Source: a virus
Reading direction: 5' to 3' (one strand)
IMG/VR virus record: IMGVR_UViG_3300044712_002465
Span: 1-64,000 of that record
Length of the DNA stretch: 64,000 bases
In this document: positions 1 through 7,607 of the stretch, piece after piece
Layout: each line of letters begins with the position of its first letter
How positions within the stretch are numbered: position 1 is the first letter of the stretch
Translations under genes and position numbers: made by a program
Notes under the pieces: model-generated
The model's database searches: none
What the model saw: only the letters and a program-made list of their open reading frames with translations
Told to the model about the DNA's origin: nothing

Positions 1-32
1 TGGACGGGGCGCGCGGAGTCGAACACCAATCT

Positions 33-1406
33 CTACGCACCCTTGGCGATCCTAAGCGACCGGCGCGAACCGCCCCCTCCGTTTTCACACGGCTGGGGTC
101 GCAGGTTCGAAACCTGCAGCGCCCACTCCTCAGATGACCCCGAAGCCCCCGTAACCACGGGGGCTTTTTCATTTCCGGCGCCCTGCTCCACCGGCGCGGC
201 CGGCCCGCCGCCCGGGGTTTGCCCGCCGCCTGCCCGACGCCAGGCGGCGTCCACGGCGGCCCGGGCGTCCTCGGCGACCATGTGCCCGTACAGGTCCACC
301 GTCGTCCGGATGTTCGCGTGCCGGAGGATCTTCTGGACGTGCTGCATCGGCACGCCGAGTTCGAGGAGGATCGTCGCGGTGGAGTGGCGCAGGTCGTGGA
401 ACCGCATGGGCCGCGGCACGGCCTTTGGCCATAGCCGCATGCTGCAGGTCGGGCAGCGGCGCTCCGCCGCGTCCGGGTGCTCCCAGCTCGCCGGCGCGCG
501 CCCCGCGCCCTTGCAGCGCCGGCAGACGTGCTCGTAGCCGAGGACCAGGCCCGCCCGACCGAGCGCGGTGCGGAGGGCCTTCTGGGGATCGGCCTCCTTC
601 GTCCGCATCTTGCCGCCGCGGCCGGGGAAGACGAGCGAGCCGCCGCGGGCGAGGGCCGCCTCGAGGTATGGGACCAGCGGCGGCGGGATCGGGATCGTCG
701 TCTCCTCGTCCGTCTTCGTCGTCTCCTGGTCGAACGAGCGGCGGACGTGCATCACGCGCCGGGTGAGGTCGACGTCCCACGGACGGAGCCCGAAGACCTC
801 GCCCTTGCGAAGCGCCATGTAGACGCCGGCGGCGATCTCGCCACGCCAGTCCTTCGCCGCGTGCGAGAGGACGCGATCGATCTCGCCCGCGGACAGCGTG
901 TGGTAGACCTTCCGGCCCACCTTGCGGCGCTCCACGCGCTCGACCGGGTTCTCGCCCACCCAAAGCGGCGGCTCCTCGTCCTTCGCGCGCTCGATCACGG
1001 TGAGCAGGATCGATCGGACCTTGTTCACGAGCGCGGGCGCGCCGCCGGCAGCTTCGATCTCGCGCAGCCGGTCGGCGATGGCCGACCGCGTCACCTTCGC
1101 GAGCGGCAGATCCCCGAGGGCGGTCGCCTTCACGTGCTTCCCGAGGCGGTACCGCTCGTCGTCGCGCGAGCGCGGCTTGCATCGGCTCTCGACCCACCAC
1201 GAGCACAGCTCCCAGAACGTCGCCGAGGACTGGATGGGAAGCGGGTCGAGGCCGAGCTCCTGGCGCTCGACCTTGCGCTCGAGCTCGCCGGCGAGGCGCC
1301 GCGCCTCTGTCTTCGATTTGGCGGTGGTCCTTCGCTCCTGCCACTTCCCGCCGGCGTCGCGCCAGCGCACGTACCAGGTGGAGCCGCGCAGCCGGACGTG
1401 GGCCAT
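33..1406 (-). CDS. int: Tyrosine recombinase integrase with zinc-ribbon insertion
   Basis: This 457-residue site-specific recombinase probably catalyses integration at the tRNA core that its own 3' end overlaps. The N-terminal 50 residues look like an arm-binding domain, followed by a SAM-like core-binding domain. Catalytic residues visible are Arg200 (ALRKGE), His337 and Arg340 (HDLRH), His363 (LRHANIRTT) and Tyr373 (LYGH). Between the first Arg box and HDLRH sits a four-Cys insertion (Cys295, 298, 318, 321) that could bind zinc, which is unusual. ATG at 1406 has an AAGGGGTAGGA ribosome site. It is the last gene of the leftward operon. The C-terminus after about residue 400 is Pro/Gly-rich and encoded over the att region. 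Confidence 0.95.
   Translation of the reverse strand: MAHVRLRGSTWYVRWRDAGGKWQERRTTAKSKTEARRLAGELERKVERQELGLDPLPIQSSATFWELCSWWVESRCKPRSRDDERYRLGKHVKATALGDLPLAKVTRSAIADRLREIEAAGGAPALVNKVRSILLTVIERAKDEEPPLWVGENPVERVERRKVGRKVYHTLSAGEIDRVLSHAAKDWRGEIAAGVYMALRKGEVFGLRPWDVDLTRRVMHVRRSFDQETTKTDEETTIPIPPPLVPYLEAALARGGSLVFPGRGGKMRTKEADPQKALRTALGRAGLVLGYEHVCRRCKGAGRAPASWEHPDAAERRCPTCSMRLWPKAVPRPMRFHDLRHSTATILLELGVPMQHVQKILRHANIRTTVDLYGHMVAEDARAAVDAAWRRAGGGQTPGGGPAAPVEQGAGNEKAPVVTGASGSSEEWALQVSNLRPQPCENGGGGSRRSLRIAKGA
97..125 (+). other. tRNA 3'-half, phage attachment core
   Basis: A perfect tRNA T-arm is visible: stem GCAGG (101-105), loop TTCGAAA (106-112), stem CCTGC (113-117), then an acceptor 3' strand AGCGCCC plus discriminator A (118-125). 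The integrase gene reads through it on the other strand, giving the SNLRP-type tail common in integrases whose gene overlaps a tRNA attachment site. I cannot find the D-arm, anticodon arm or matching 5' acceptor (GGGCGCT) in bases 1-96. This is therefore a partial tRNA: attP, or the far copy of the core in an integrated element. The tRNA identity cannot be read. Confidence 0.75.
143..169 (+). terminator. Rho-independent terminator-like hairpin after the tRNA core
   Basis: AAGCCCCCGT (143-152) pairs with ACGGGGGCTT (157-166) around a 4-base loop and is followed by a T run to 169. It points away from the tRNA fragment, as the terminator of a tRNA gene would, but also lies inside the integrase coding region, which reads across it in antisense. 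Such carried-along tRNA 3' ends plus terminators are usual in attP regions. Confidence 0.6.
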
Positions 1407-1409
1407 GTC

Positions 1410-1799
1410 CTACCCCTTGAAGCCCGGCGGCCGCTCGCCGGCGATCCAGCGCCGGAGATCGTTCACCTGTCGCCTCGCCGAGTCGGTGACGTTCTCCTCC
1501 GACCGGAGCGGGCACTCGATGTCCTCGAGCCAGGCCCTGACGAGGTTCGGGTCGTTCCAGATCGCTTCCATCCGCGCCGGCGAGAAGAGGGAGGGGTCGT
1601 CGTCCTTGATCGCCGCGAGCTTCATCGCGTTGTGCAGCGCCACGTGCAGAGACCGGCCGACCACATCCCGGATCGCCTCGTCCTCGACGAGTCGATGAGC
1701 GGCTATCGCGCGGGCGAGTTCCTCGACGACGCTGGAGAGCTTCTCCGCGTACCAGGGCCCCATGTCCAGCCCTTCGGACTTCGGCATGGCCGCACCCAT
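1410..1799 (-). CDS. Hypothetical helical protein next to int
   Basis: A 129-residue, mostly helical, charged protein of unknown family. It lies 3 bases upstream of int and just downstream of the excisionase-like gene, so it is probably co-transcribed with the integration genes. Trp-Tyr near residue 20 and an IWNDPNLVRAWLED stretch near residue 80 are the most distinctive parts. ATG 1799 is chosen to follow the upstream stop closely; ATG 1787 is an alternative. A role as a recombination accessory factor is only a guess from position. Confidence 0.6.
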   Translation of the reverse strand: MGAAMPKSEGLDMGPWYAEKLSSVVEELARAIAAHRLVEDEAIRDVVGRSLHVALHNAMKLAAIKDDDPSLFSPARMEAIWNDPNLVRAWLEDIECPLRSEENVTDSARRQVNDLRRWIAGERPPGFKG

Positions 1800-1819
1800 C
1801 CCGCGTCCAGAGTCCGGGG

Positions 1820-2062
1820 TCAAGACGGCCTGGAAGTCAGCGGGATCACGACAGCTCCCGGACGCTGCACCTCGCGGAGCGCCCGGATCGCGGCGGGGTC
1901 GAAGCGGAGGACCCCCAGGATCCGGATCGAGGGGAGCCGGCCTGCCGAGCTCTCGCGGTACACCCAGGAGCGGGAGAGCTTCAGGTACCGCGCGACGTCG
2001 GCCGCGGTCCACAGCTCGGCTTCCTGGTCGACGGTGGGCGGGGTGTTGTTCGGAGCGGCCAT
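1820..2062 (-). CDS. MerR/HTH_17-like DNA-binding protein, candidate excisionase
   Basis: An 80-residue protein with a winged-helix DNA-binding core at about residues 17-55: LWTAADVARYLKLSRSWVYR, then GRLPSIRI and LRFDPAAIRAL. This is the usual layout of AlpA/excisionase-type HTH_17 proteins, where the first helix pair reads DNA and the wing carries the arginines. Its place two genes upstream of int fits a recombination directionality factor that helps excision. It could also be a transcription regulator; nothing in the sequence separates the two. Confidence 0.75.
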   Translation of the reverse strand: MAAPNNTPPTVDQEAELWTAADVARYLKLSRSWVYRESSAGRLPSIRILGVLRFDPAAIRALREVQRPGAVVIPLTSRPS

Positions 2063-2071
2063 GGTGGTCCT

Positions 2072-3946
2072 CTACGCGGTGATGGACATCAGCTCTTCGC
2101 GCGCTCGGCCGTCCTCGCGGACCCAGATCCCCTCGGACGAGAGGAACCAGGTCCCGAGCGAGCCGGCAAGGAGCGCCTTCAGGATCGAGACGGCGATCGC
2201 CGTGGCGGCCTGCACCGGGACGGCGTTCCCGATGCGCTCGCCCCAGGAAGCCGAGGACCGCCCGGCGAGGCGCAGCGGCGCGCCGCGCACGGTGGCGGGC
2301 AGACCCTGGAGCGCGGCGCGGTCGAGGAGCGTCATCGGCCGGTGCCAGGTCCCGTCGGCCGCGACGATGACCGGGACGTGCTGGGGCGCGCGCCGCGGGT
2401 CGGCGATCGCGCACGCGCTGTTGTCGATCCGGCCGCCCGTCACGGTCGCGGCGGCCTCGTCCCACCGGAGGACGCCGTACGCGGTCGCCCGGGGGGTGCA
2501 GGTCGGGCGCGGATCGGCGACCGATCCGGGGCCGGTCCGGACGTTCGACGCGCCGCGCACCGTCGGGGAGGGATCCCCCCACGCGACGACGCCCAGCGCG
2601 CCGCGGTAGGGCTCGTGGTCGAGCGCGACCCGGGGGTCCGCGACGCTCGCCGGCGTGTTGGAGCGGGCGGGCGCCATCGACCCGGTGACCGCCGGCGCCG
2701 GCGACGCCCACGGGACGACGCCGAACGTCCCGCCCCGGCTGGTGTCACCTCGTCCGATCCGAGGGTCGGCGACGCACGGCGCGCCGGATCCGGGGCGCGT
2801 TGCGGCGATCACCGTCTTCGCCGGCTCCTCCCATCCCTGCACCGCGTACTTGTTCCGGTGGGCGTTCGGGTTGCAGTTCAGCCGCGGATCCGCCACCGCG
2901 AAGCCACCGTTCGTCCCGCTGCCGGCGACCGTGCGCGCCGGCTCGTCCCAGGGGCGGACGTCGTACTTCGCGAAGACCTCGCGGCGCGGCTGGCCCGGCT
3001 CGAGCGGCGTGGACAGGCGGGGGTCCGCGACCGCGGCGGTCCCGGTCGAGGTGCTCACGGAGGCCGTGCCGTTCACGGCGCGCGTCGGCTCGTCCCAGGC
3101 CCCGACCGCCATGTGGCCCGGCCGCCCTTTGAACGCCTCCGCGTTCGCCCCGGTCTGCGCGAGAAGCGCCTCGGGAATCGAGGAGGGGAGGTCGCGCCAG
3201 TCGCCGCCCGCGGGGATGAGGGCGAGCCGGACCCAGTTCAGCCACGAGATCTTCGGGAGGCGGTGGAGCTCGCCGGCGGAGGCGTCCTCGGGAAGCGGGA
3301 GCTGGCCCAGGACCTCGCCGCAGCCCTTCACGCGCTGGAGCGGCGGGCGGTAGATGAAGGCCGGGACGTCCGCCGGCCGGCGGGCGACGAGGAGGAACCG
3401 GCGGCGGTGCTGGCCGAGCCCCCCGATCTCGCCGCAGTCGTGGGTCCCCTCGTGGAAGACGTACCCGTAGCGCGCGAGGAGGTCGCGGGCCTGGCGCAGG
3501 ATCTCCGCGCCGCGGCTCATGATCCCGGGGACGTTCTCGATGATGATCGCCGGCGGCGGCTCGTCCCAGGTCTCGCAGATGAGGAAGAGGCCCTGGAGCA
3601 CGAGCCGGTTCAGCGCCTGGTAGTGCTCGCGCTCGGCGCTCTTCGTCGGCAGGAGGCGGCTGTACCCCTTGCACGGCGGCGAGCTGAAGACGCAGTCCGG
3701 ACGGCGCTCGCCGGCGAACGCGCGCAGCTCCGCCGGCGTGAGGGTCGAGAGGTCCGCGCAGAGCGACGGCCCGTCGGAGAGCAGCTCGAAGTCGGCGCAG
3801 GCCTCGGCGTCGAGGTCGATCCCGCCGAGGTTCACGAAGCGGGCGCGGTCGCGGCCGAGCTGGGCCATCGCCTCGAGGAAGCCGCGCGCGCCCGCTCCGA
3901 GGCCGCAGAAGGGAAAGAGGACGGTGAAGTCGCGGGTGGCGGTCAA
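2072..3946 (-). CDS. C5 cytosine DNA methyltransferase with six tandem TRD-like repeats
   Basis: A 624-residue DNA (cytosine-5) methyltransferase. Motif I FPFCGLGAGARGF (11-23), catalytic Cys92 in SSPPC (motif IV), ENVPG (137-141, motif VI), GQHRRR (178-183, motif VIII) and GNAVP (573-577, motif X) are all present, so it should be active. The target-recognition region is expanded: six repeats of about 40 residues, each with a W-(D/E)-P-x-x-T-V-type motif (Trp284, 333, 372, 413, 456, 495) followed by VADPR or a near variant (306-310, 351-355, 392-396, 435-439, 476-480, 514-518). Multispecific phage methyltransferases carry several TRDs between motifs VIII and IX, so multiple target sites are plausible. 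No partner nuclease is nearby, which suits antirestriction. Confidence 0.92.
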   Translation of the reverse strand: MTATRDFTVLFPFCGLGAGARGFLEAMAQLGRDRARFVNLGGIDLDAEACADFELLSDGPSLCADLSTLTPAELRAFAGERRPDCVFSSPPCKGYSRLLPTKSAEREHYQALNRLVLQGLFLICETWDEPPPAIIIENVPGIMSRGAEILRQARDLLARYGYVFHEGTHDCGEIGGLGQHRRRFLLVARRPADVPAFIYRPPLQRVKGCGEVLGQLPLPEDASAGELHRLPKISWLNWVRLALIPAGGDWRDLPSSIPEALLAQTGANAEAFKGRPGHMAVGAWDEPTRAVNGTASVSTSTGTAAVADPRLSTPLEPGQPRREVFAKYDVRPWDEPARTVAGSGTNGGFAVADPRLNCNPNAHRNKYAVQGWEEPAKTVIAATRPGSGAPCVADPRIGRGDTSRGGTFGVVPWASPAPAVTGSMAPARSNTPASVADPRVALDHEPYRGALGVVAWGDPSPTVRGASNVRTGPGSVADPRPTCTPRATAYGVLRWDEAAATVTGGRIDNSACAIADPRRAPQHVPVIVAADGTWHRPMTLLDRAALQGLPATVRGAPLRLAGRSSASWGERIGNAVPVQAATAIAVSILKALLAGSLGTWFLSSEGIWVREDGRAREELMSITA

Positions 3947-4173
3947 GCTGCGCTCCTCGGGCGATCGGCGGCGCGGAGCGCCCGCACGTCGCGGTAGTAC
4001 GCGCGCTGGAAGGCGCGGAAGCAGGGGTACCCCGCCTCGCCGCGGCGGGGCTGCCGGCCGGCGAAGCAGTAGCGGGCGCCCGACGTCGGCTCCTCGCAGA
4101 AGACGCAGCGCCCGGGCAGCGCGCAGGCCTTCGCCGCCTCGAGGCCGTCGGGGTGGGGGAACGCGGGCGCCAC
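3943..4173 (-). CDS. Small Cys-containing protein
   Basis: A 76-residue protein whose stop overlaps the start of the methyltransferase gene (ATGA-type overlap), so the two are probably translationally coupled. It has a CVFC pair near residue 23, a single Cys near 36 and another near 51, and could bind a metal ion. The C-terminal third is Arg-rich. No family is recognised. It may help or regulate the methyltransferase, judged only from its position. Confidence 0.6.
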   Translation of the reverse strand: MAPAFPHPDGLEAAKACALPGRCVFCEEPTSGARYCFAGRQPRRGEAGYPCFRAFQRAYYRDVRALRAADRPRSAA

Positions 4174-4177
4174 CGGC

Positions 4178-5533
4178 CTACCCCGCCGCCTCGACCCGGG
4201 CGCGCGCCTTCGCCTGCGCCGCCTTCAGCGCGGCGAGCTCCTCCTCGACGACGGCGACGCGGCGGTCGATCGCGGCGTCGAGTGCGTCCCGGCGCTGGAT
4301 GAGGTCGTCGAAGGGGATCTCGTCCAGGTCGTCGCCGGCGACGGGGCGCCGCGGCGGCGCGGGCGGCAGCTTCGTGACCTTCGCCGGCGCCGGCGAGCTC
4401 GGGGCGGTGGTCCTCTTCGCCGCCGCGACGCGCGCCTCGCACGCCCTGCGGTCGCCGCAGCAGCCGGTCGAGTTGTCGGACCGCAGGGTCTTCCTGCACT
4501 TCGAGCACAGCTTCGGGGGCATCGTGGTCTCCTTCGCTTGTGAGGGTCTGGGCGGCCGCTCGCCGGCCGCGTAGCGCGCGGGGTTGCAGTAGCCGCTCCA
4601 CCCCGACGTGTTGTTCTTCCGGAGGCTCCGACCGCATCCGCAGCGGCAGGTCGCCTCCGTCATCACCGCGGTGTGCGCCGCCGTCTGGCGCGGCGCTGCG
4701 AGGCGAGCGGCCGATGCATCCGTGCCACCCGTCAGGCCCTGGTGCCCGCCGACGATTCCGACCACCGCGCGCGGCGCCGGGGCGGCGGGAGGGTCGGGGA
4801 GGGGGGTGCCACCGCGGAGCAGCCGCAGCGCGTCCTTCGTCCGCTCCTCGAGCGTCGAGCCCTTCGCCAGGGGCGCCACCAGGACGACGTCGGCGCGCTT
4901 GAACCCGAGTGCGCGGAGCGCAGCCTCGAGGTCGGCGGGGGACGCCGGCGTGGAAGGGGTGCCGCCCTGCTGCGCCGGGGCGGCCGCGGCTGCCGGGGAG
5001 CCAGGTCCGGCCCGGCTCGGCTCGCTGGGGGAAGGCGTCGGCGAGATGTCCCGCGCGGGTTGTTCCTCTTCCTCGACCACAACTTGAGGCGTCGGCGCGG
5101 GGGCGCGCGCGGCGGGCGGCGGCCCGAAGGTGATGGGCTTCCGCGGCGGCGTCGCGCTCGCCGGCGGCCCGCCGATCGGCACGTCAGGCACCTCGCCCGA
5201 CCACAGGCGCGTCGAGACCTCGGTCCGCTTCGTCTCGGGGAGCACCTTCCCCGGCGAGCAGCTCGGGCACGGCCCCGTCGCCTCGGGCCCGATGTAGGCG
5301 CGCCCGCACGCGTCGCACACCGAGGTCGGGACCTTGAGGGCTCGAAGGTCCGCGGCGACGGCGTCGCCCGTCACGCACCCGCCCACCGCGCAGTGCTCGT
5401 AGACGAACGGGCCCGCGCGCATCTTGCCCTTGGCGTCCTCGACGACGCGCCGCTCGAGCTGTCGCCGGCGGCAGGCCCGCGCCGAGAGGCGGCCGAAGCG
5501 ATCGCAGGCGACGAGGTCGTCGACGGGGGACAT
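4178..5533 (-). CDS. Multi-zinc-finger protein with RuvA-C-like middle and nested start
   Basis: A 451-residue protein of unknown function. It has a CDAC...CPSC ribbon at about 73-92, a Pro/Ala-rich linker, a short ADLEAALRALGF helix unit resembling a RuvA C-terminal domain, and two related Cys motifs: CRCGCGRSLRKNN and CSKCRKTLRSDN, each followed by an S/T-G turn and more Cys. The last 45 residues form a coiled coil. An internal ATG at 4522 (MPPKLCSKC) is preceded by AAGGAGACCACG, a good ribosome site, so a separate 114-residue product (4178-4522) carrying the last finger and coiled coil is likely. The whole frame could also be two genes fused by chance in high-GC DNA. Confidence 0.6.
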   Translation of the reverse strand: MSPVDDLVACDRFGRLSARACRRRQLERRVVEDAKGKMRAGPFVYEHCAVGGCVTGDAVAADLRALKVPTSVCDACGRAYIGPEATGPCPSCSPGKVLPETKRTEVSTRLWSGEVPDVPIGGPPASATPPRKPITFGPPPAARAPAPTPQVVVEEEEQPARDISPTPSPSEPSRAGPGSPAAAAAPAQQGGTPSTPASPADLEAALRALGFKRADVVLVAPLAKGSTLEERTKDALRLLRGGTPLPDPPAAPAPRAVVGIVGGHQGLTGGTDASAARLAAPRQTAAHTAVMTEATCRCGCGRSLRKNNTSGWSGYCNPARYAAGERPPRPSQAKETTMPPKLCSKCRKTLRSDNSTGCCGDRRACEARVAAAKRTTAPSSPAPAKVTKLPPAPPRRPVAGDDLDEIPFDDLIQRRDALDAAIDRRVAVVEEELAALKAAQAKARARVEAAG

Positions 5534-5536
5534 GGC

Positions 5537-5740
5537 TCAGGCGCGCCTCTTCCTCGCGCTCTCGCTTCGCTCGATCTCGCGCAGCGCCGTCCGCAGGATC
5601 TCGTCGGCGCAGGCGGAGAAGCTGCGCGGGTACCGGCCGGAAGCGGCGAGGGCCAGGATCCGGTCCATCACCCACCGCGTCGTCGGAACGGAGATCACCA
5701 CCTCGTCGTCGGCGGGCAGCGGCCTGCTCTTGGGCCTCAT
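5537..5740 (-). CDS. Small ribbon-helix-helix-like protein
   Basis: A 67-residue basic protein. VVISVPTTRWVMDRILALAASGRYPRS followed by a helix ending in a Arg/Lys tail resembles a short ribbon-helix-helix DNA-binding fold: one strand, two helices. ATG 5740 overlaps the end of the upstream gene and is preferred over upstream starts that would run into it. A transcription regulator role is an inference. Confidence 0.55.
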   Translation of the reverse strand: MRPKSRPLPADDEVVISVPTTRWVMDRILALAASGRYPRSFSACADEILRTALREIERSESARKRRA

Positions 5741-6039
5741 CGCGTACCCCCTCCCGGGGCAGCGGGGGGCGCGGAGGGCCCTTCGCAGTCGGGGCAGGGC
5801 TCGCCCGATGGCGCCGCGATCCCGGGTTCGATCTGGTCGTAGGTCGTCACCCAGCCGGTGTCGCCGCACGTCTTGCACCGCGGACCTCCGTCGGAGGTCG
5901 CGGGGGCCGACCCGGTCCCCTTGGGCTCGGACAGCGCCGCCCGAGTGCGATCCGCCCGGAGGTGGGCGAGGTGGTTCACCAGGGCGGCGCGCTCGTGCGG
6001 CGTGACCTCGTGCGATCCGCAGAATTCGTCGAACGTCAT
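5737..6039 (-). CDS. DnaJ-type zinc-ribbon small protein
   Basis: A 100-residue protein. The N-terminal 35 residues are helical (MTFDEFCGSHEVTPHERAAL); the second half carries CKTCGDTGW and CPDC, the spacing of DnaJ-like or ribbon-type zinc sites. It starts in the 4-base overlap with the upstream gene. No exact function can be named; a protein or nucleic-acid adaptor is likely for this class. Confidence 0.65.
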   Translation of the reverse strand: MTFDEFCGSHEVTPHERAALVNHLAHLRADRTRAALSEPKGTGSAPATSDGGPRCKTCGDTGWVTTYDQIEPGIAAPSGEPCPDCEGPSAPPAAPGGGTR

Positions 6040-6599
6040 GGGGCGACTCCAGTAGGCGCCACCGCGACCGGGCCGCTGGCCCGGACCGAGCGCTTCAGGC
6101 TCGCGGGCGTCGGCGCGCCGGCCCGGCGGATCGCCGGCGCGGTGCCGAGGGAGGGGATGCGGTTGCAGGTGAACCGGAGCTCGCCGGGGGAGAACGAGAC
6201 CGTCCGCACCCCGAGCACGTCGCAGGCCTTCATCGCCGCGGCCGCGGCGGGCAGGGCGTAGGCGCCGGGGTCGAGCCGCGCGGCGCGGGCGGCGAGCGAG
6301 TCGACGGCGGCGCGGAGCCGGCGCGCGTCGTCCAGCGCGGGGCGCTCCGGGGCCGGCGAGCAGGCGGCCACGGCGAGGAACCCGATGAAAACGGCGGCGA
6401 TCAGGGCGGACCCGCACCGGCCGCACGCGATCTGCTTCGGCCAGCGCGGCCGAGGCGTTTGCACCCGGGTGACGGCGCTGCGCTTCCGCCACTCGACGTG
6501 TCCGCAGGCGAGGTCGAAGTAGACGCGGCCTTCGTAGGCGCGCACCTCCCGCACGCCGCGGAGCGGTCCGCGGGGCTTCTGCCCAGGCGCGCGGCTCAC
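6036..6599 (-). CDS. Unknown protein with zinc-like motif and internal lipobox-like segment
   Basis: A 187-residue frame starting at a GTG (6599) that overlaps the upstream stop in GTGA. The first 60 residues contain CGHVEW and CGRCG, a possible zinc site. A hydrophobic stretch ending in FLAVAAC then resembles a lipoprotein signal, and a helical Ala-rich domain follows. A cytoplasmic zinc site in front of an internal lipobox is odd. Either the frame is two genes joined in phase, with the second starting at an unusual codon, or the hydrophobic segment is a single membrane anchor (N-in). Confidence 0.5.
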   Translation of the reverse strand: MSRAPGQKPRGPLRGVREVRAYEGRVYFDLACGHVEWRKRSAVTRVQTPRPRWPKQIACGRCGSALIAAVFIGFLAVAACSPAPERPALDDARRLRAAVDSLAARAARLDPGAYALPAAAAAMKACDVLGVRTVSFSPGELRFTCNRIPSLGTAPAIRRAGAPTPASLKRSVRASGPVAVAPTGVAP

Positions 6600-6928
6600 G
6601 GTCGAACCTCCTGGACGTCGCAGGCCGCGCCCCACTGGACGATGCGCTCCCCGGGCTCGACGTGGGCCTGCTCCCCGTTCGCCGTCGTCCGGTCCTGCCG
6701 CGACCCGTCGGCGCGCTCGACCGTGTAGTAGAGCGTCGGCACCGTCCGGAACCGCGGCGGGGCCGGCAGCAGGCACGTCATCGGAGACTCGCGAGGGGAC
6801 CGGCCTCCCGCGTCGTCGCAGGCGGAACGCCAGGAACGCTCCCACCGGGCGCGCTCGGCGATCTGGCCCGCGATGATGGCCGCGACTCCGACCGCGACGA
6901 ACGCGGCCAGGATGAGCGTGCGGATCAT
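6596..6928 (-). CDS. Small single-pass membrane protein
   Basis: A 110-residue protein. Residues 1-24 (MIRTLILAAFVAVGVAAIIA) form a membrane segment or uncleaved signal. The rest is soluble with two Cys and a predicted beta-rich YYTVERADGSRQDR part. It overlaps both neighbours by four bases, so it is a true operon member. Function unknown; small early-region membrane proteins of phages often affect the host envelope, but nothing here shows that. Confidence 0.55.
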   Translation of the reverse strand: MIRTLILAAFVAVGVAAIIAGQIAERARWERSWRSACDDAGGRSPRESPMTCLLPAPPRFRTVPTLYYTVERADGSRQDRTTANGEQAHVEPGERIVQWGAACDVQEVRP

Positions 6929-7125
6929 CGGAGCCTCCGGGCGAGGTCGCAGAGGTCCTCCATCAGGTCCAGCGTCTCGTCCGCCTGGCGCTGGCGCTGG
7001 TGGTCCCGCACGACGCGCGCCGTCGAGGAGCCATCGCCGTAGTTCCCCAGTGTGACGGCGTCCCACGCGAGGGCGATCGGGACCTTCAACGCGGTGGTCG
7101 CGCAGCGTCTCAGGAAGCGCTTCAT
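6925..7125 (-). CDS. Small hypothetical protein
   Basis: A 66-residue protein with a basic amphipathic N-terminus (MKRFLRRCATTALKVPIALA) and a helical C-terminus ending LMEDLCDLARRLR. ATG 7125 sits in the 4-base overlap with the upstream ASCH gene. No family recognised; membrane association of the N-terminus is possible. Confidence 0.5.
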   Translation of the reverse strand: MKRFLRRCATTALKVPIALAWDAVTLGNYGDGSSTARVVRDHQRQRQADETLDLMEDLCDLARRLR

Positions 7126-7607
7126 CGCCCCTCCGTTGCGGCCAGCGCCGCGGCGACGTCCTCGGAGACGCGCCAGTAGCCGAGGGCGCCCCGGCACGGG
7201 ATCGGCTCGACGAGCTCGTGGCGCTCGACGAAGACCAGGCCCCACCGCCCGAACGTCCACTTCGACCGGAGCACCTGGTCGACCTGCGCCTGGGCGAGCT
7301 CGCCGACCACCTGGACGGCGCGGAGCGTGTCGCAGGTGTCGTCCGTGGGCTCGACCTCGACGGCGCCGGCGAGGATCGCGGTGCCCACGATGGCGCCGCG
7401 CGGCGCGGCCGCGGTGAGCCCGGCGACCTCGGCGGAGACGAGCTCGCGCGCGAAGCCCACCGCGTCGTCGGCCCACCCGCGGCTCGCGTGGAGGGCGATC
7501 CGCTGCCCGAGGGCCTTCGCCCACGGGCGCTGGTCGCGGTTCTCGACGTCCTTGAACCCCTTCAGGAGCAGCCACACCCACGGCTGCAGGAAGCTGAGGG
7601 CGAGCAT
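7122..7607 (-). CDS. ASCH-domain protein
   Basis: A 161-residue protein beginning LSFLQPWVWLLLKGFKDVENR, the typical start of ASCH (PUA-like) domains, where the Q-P-W and E-N-R residues line an RNA or nucleoside binding groove. IALHASRGW in the first third and GAIVGTAIL in the middle are also family-typical. ASCH proteins are linked to RNA binding or to cleavage of modified nucleosides (N4-acetylcytidine amidohydrolase in one branch). In a phage early operon this may act on modified nucleotides or host RNA. Start overlaps the HerA-like gene's stop. Confidence 0.8.
   Translation of the reverse strand: MLALSFLQPWVWLLLKGFKDVENRDQRPWAKALGQRIALHASRGWADDAVGFARELVSAEVAGLTAAAPRGAIVGTAILAGAVEVEPTDDTCDTLRAVQVVGELAQAQVDQVLRSKWTFGRWGLVFVERHELVEPIPCRGALGYWRVSEDVAAALAATEGR

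Noticed and set aside
1-32. Minus-strand tRNA or tmRNA 3' end (GTTCGACTCC-like text next to the left edge)
   Set aside because: The expected 5-bp T-stem does not pair, and no acceptor or anticodon arm can be drawn around it.
2072-5533. Restriction-modification system around the methyltransferase
   Set aside because: Neither neighbour has nuclease or helicase motifs; the adjacent genes are small Cys proteins, so a lone antirestriction enzyme is more likely.
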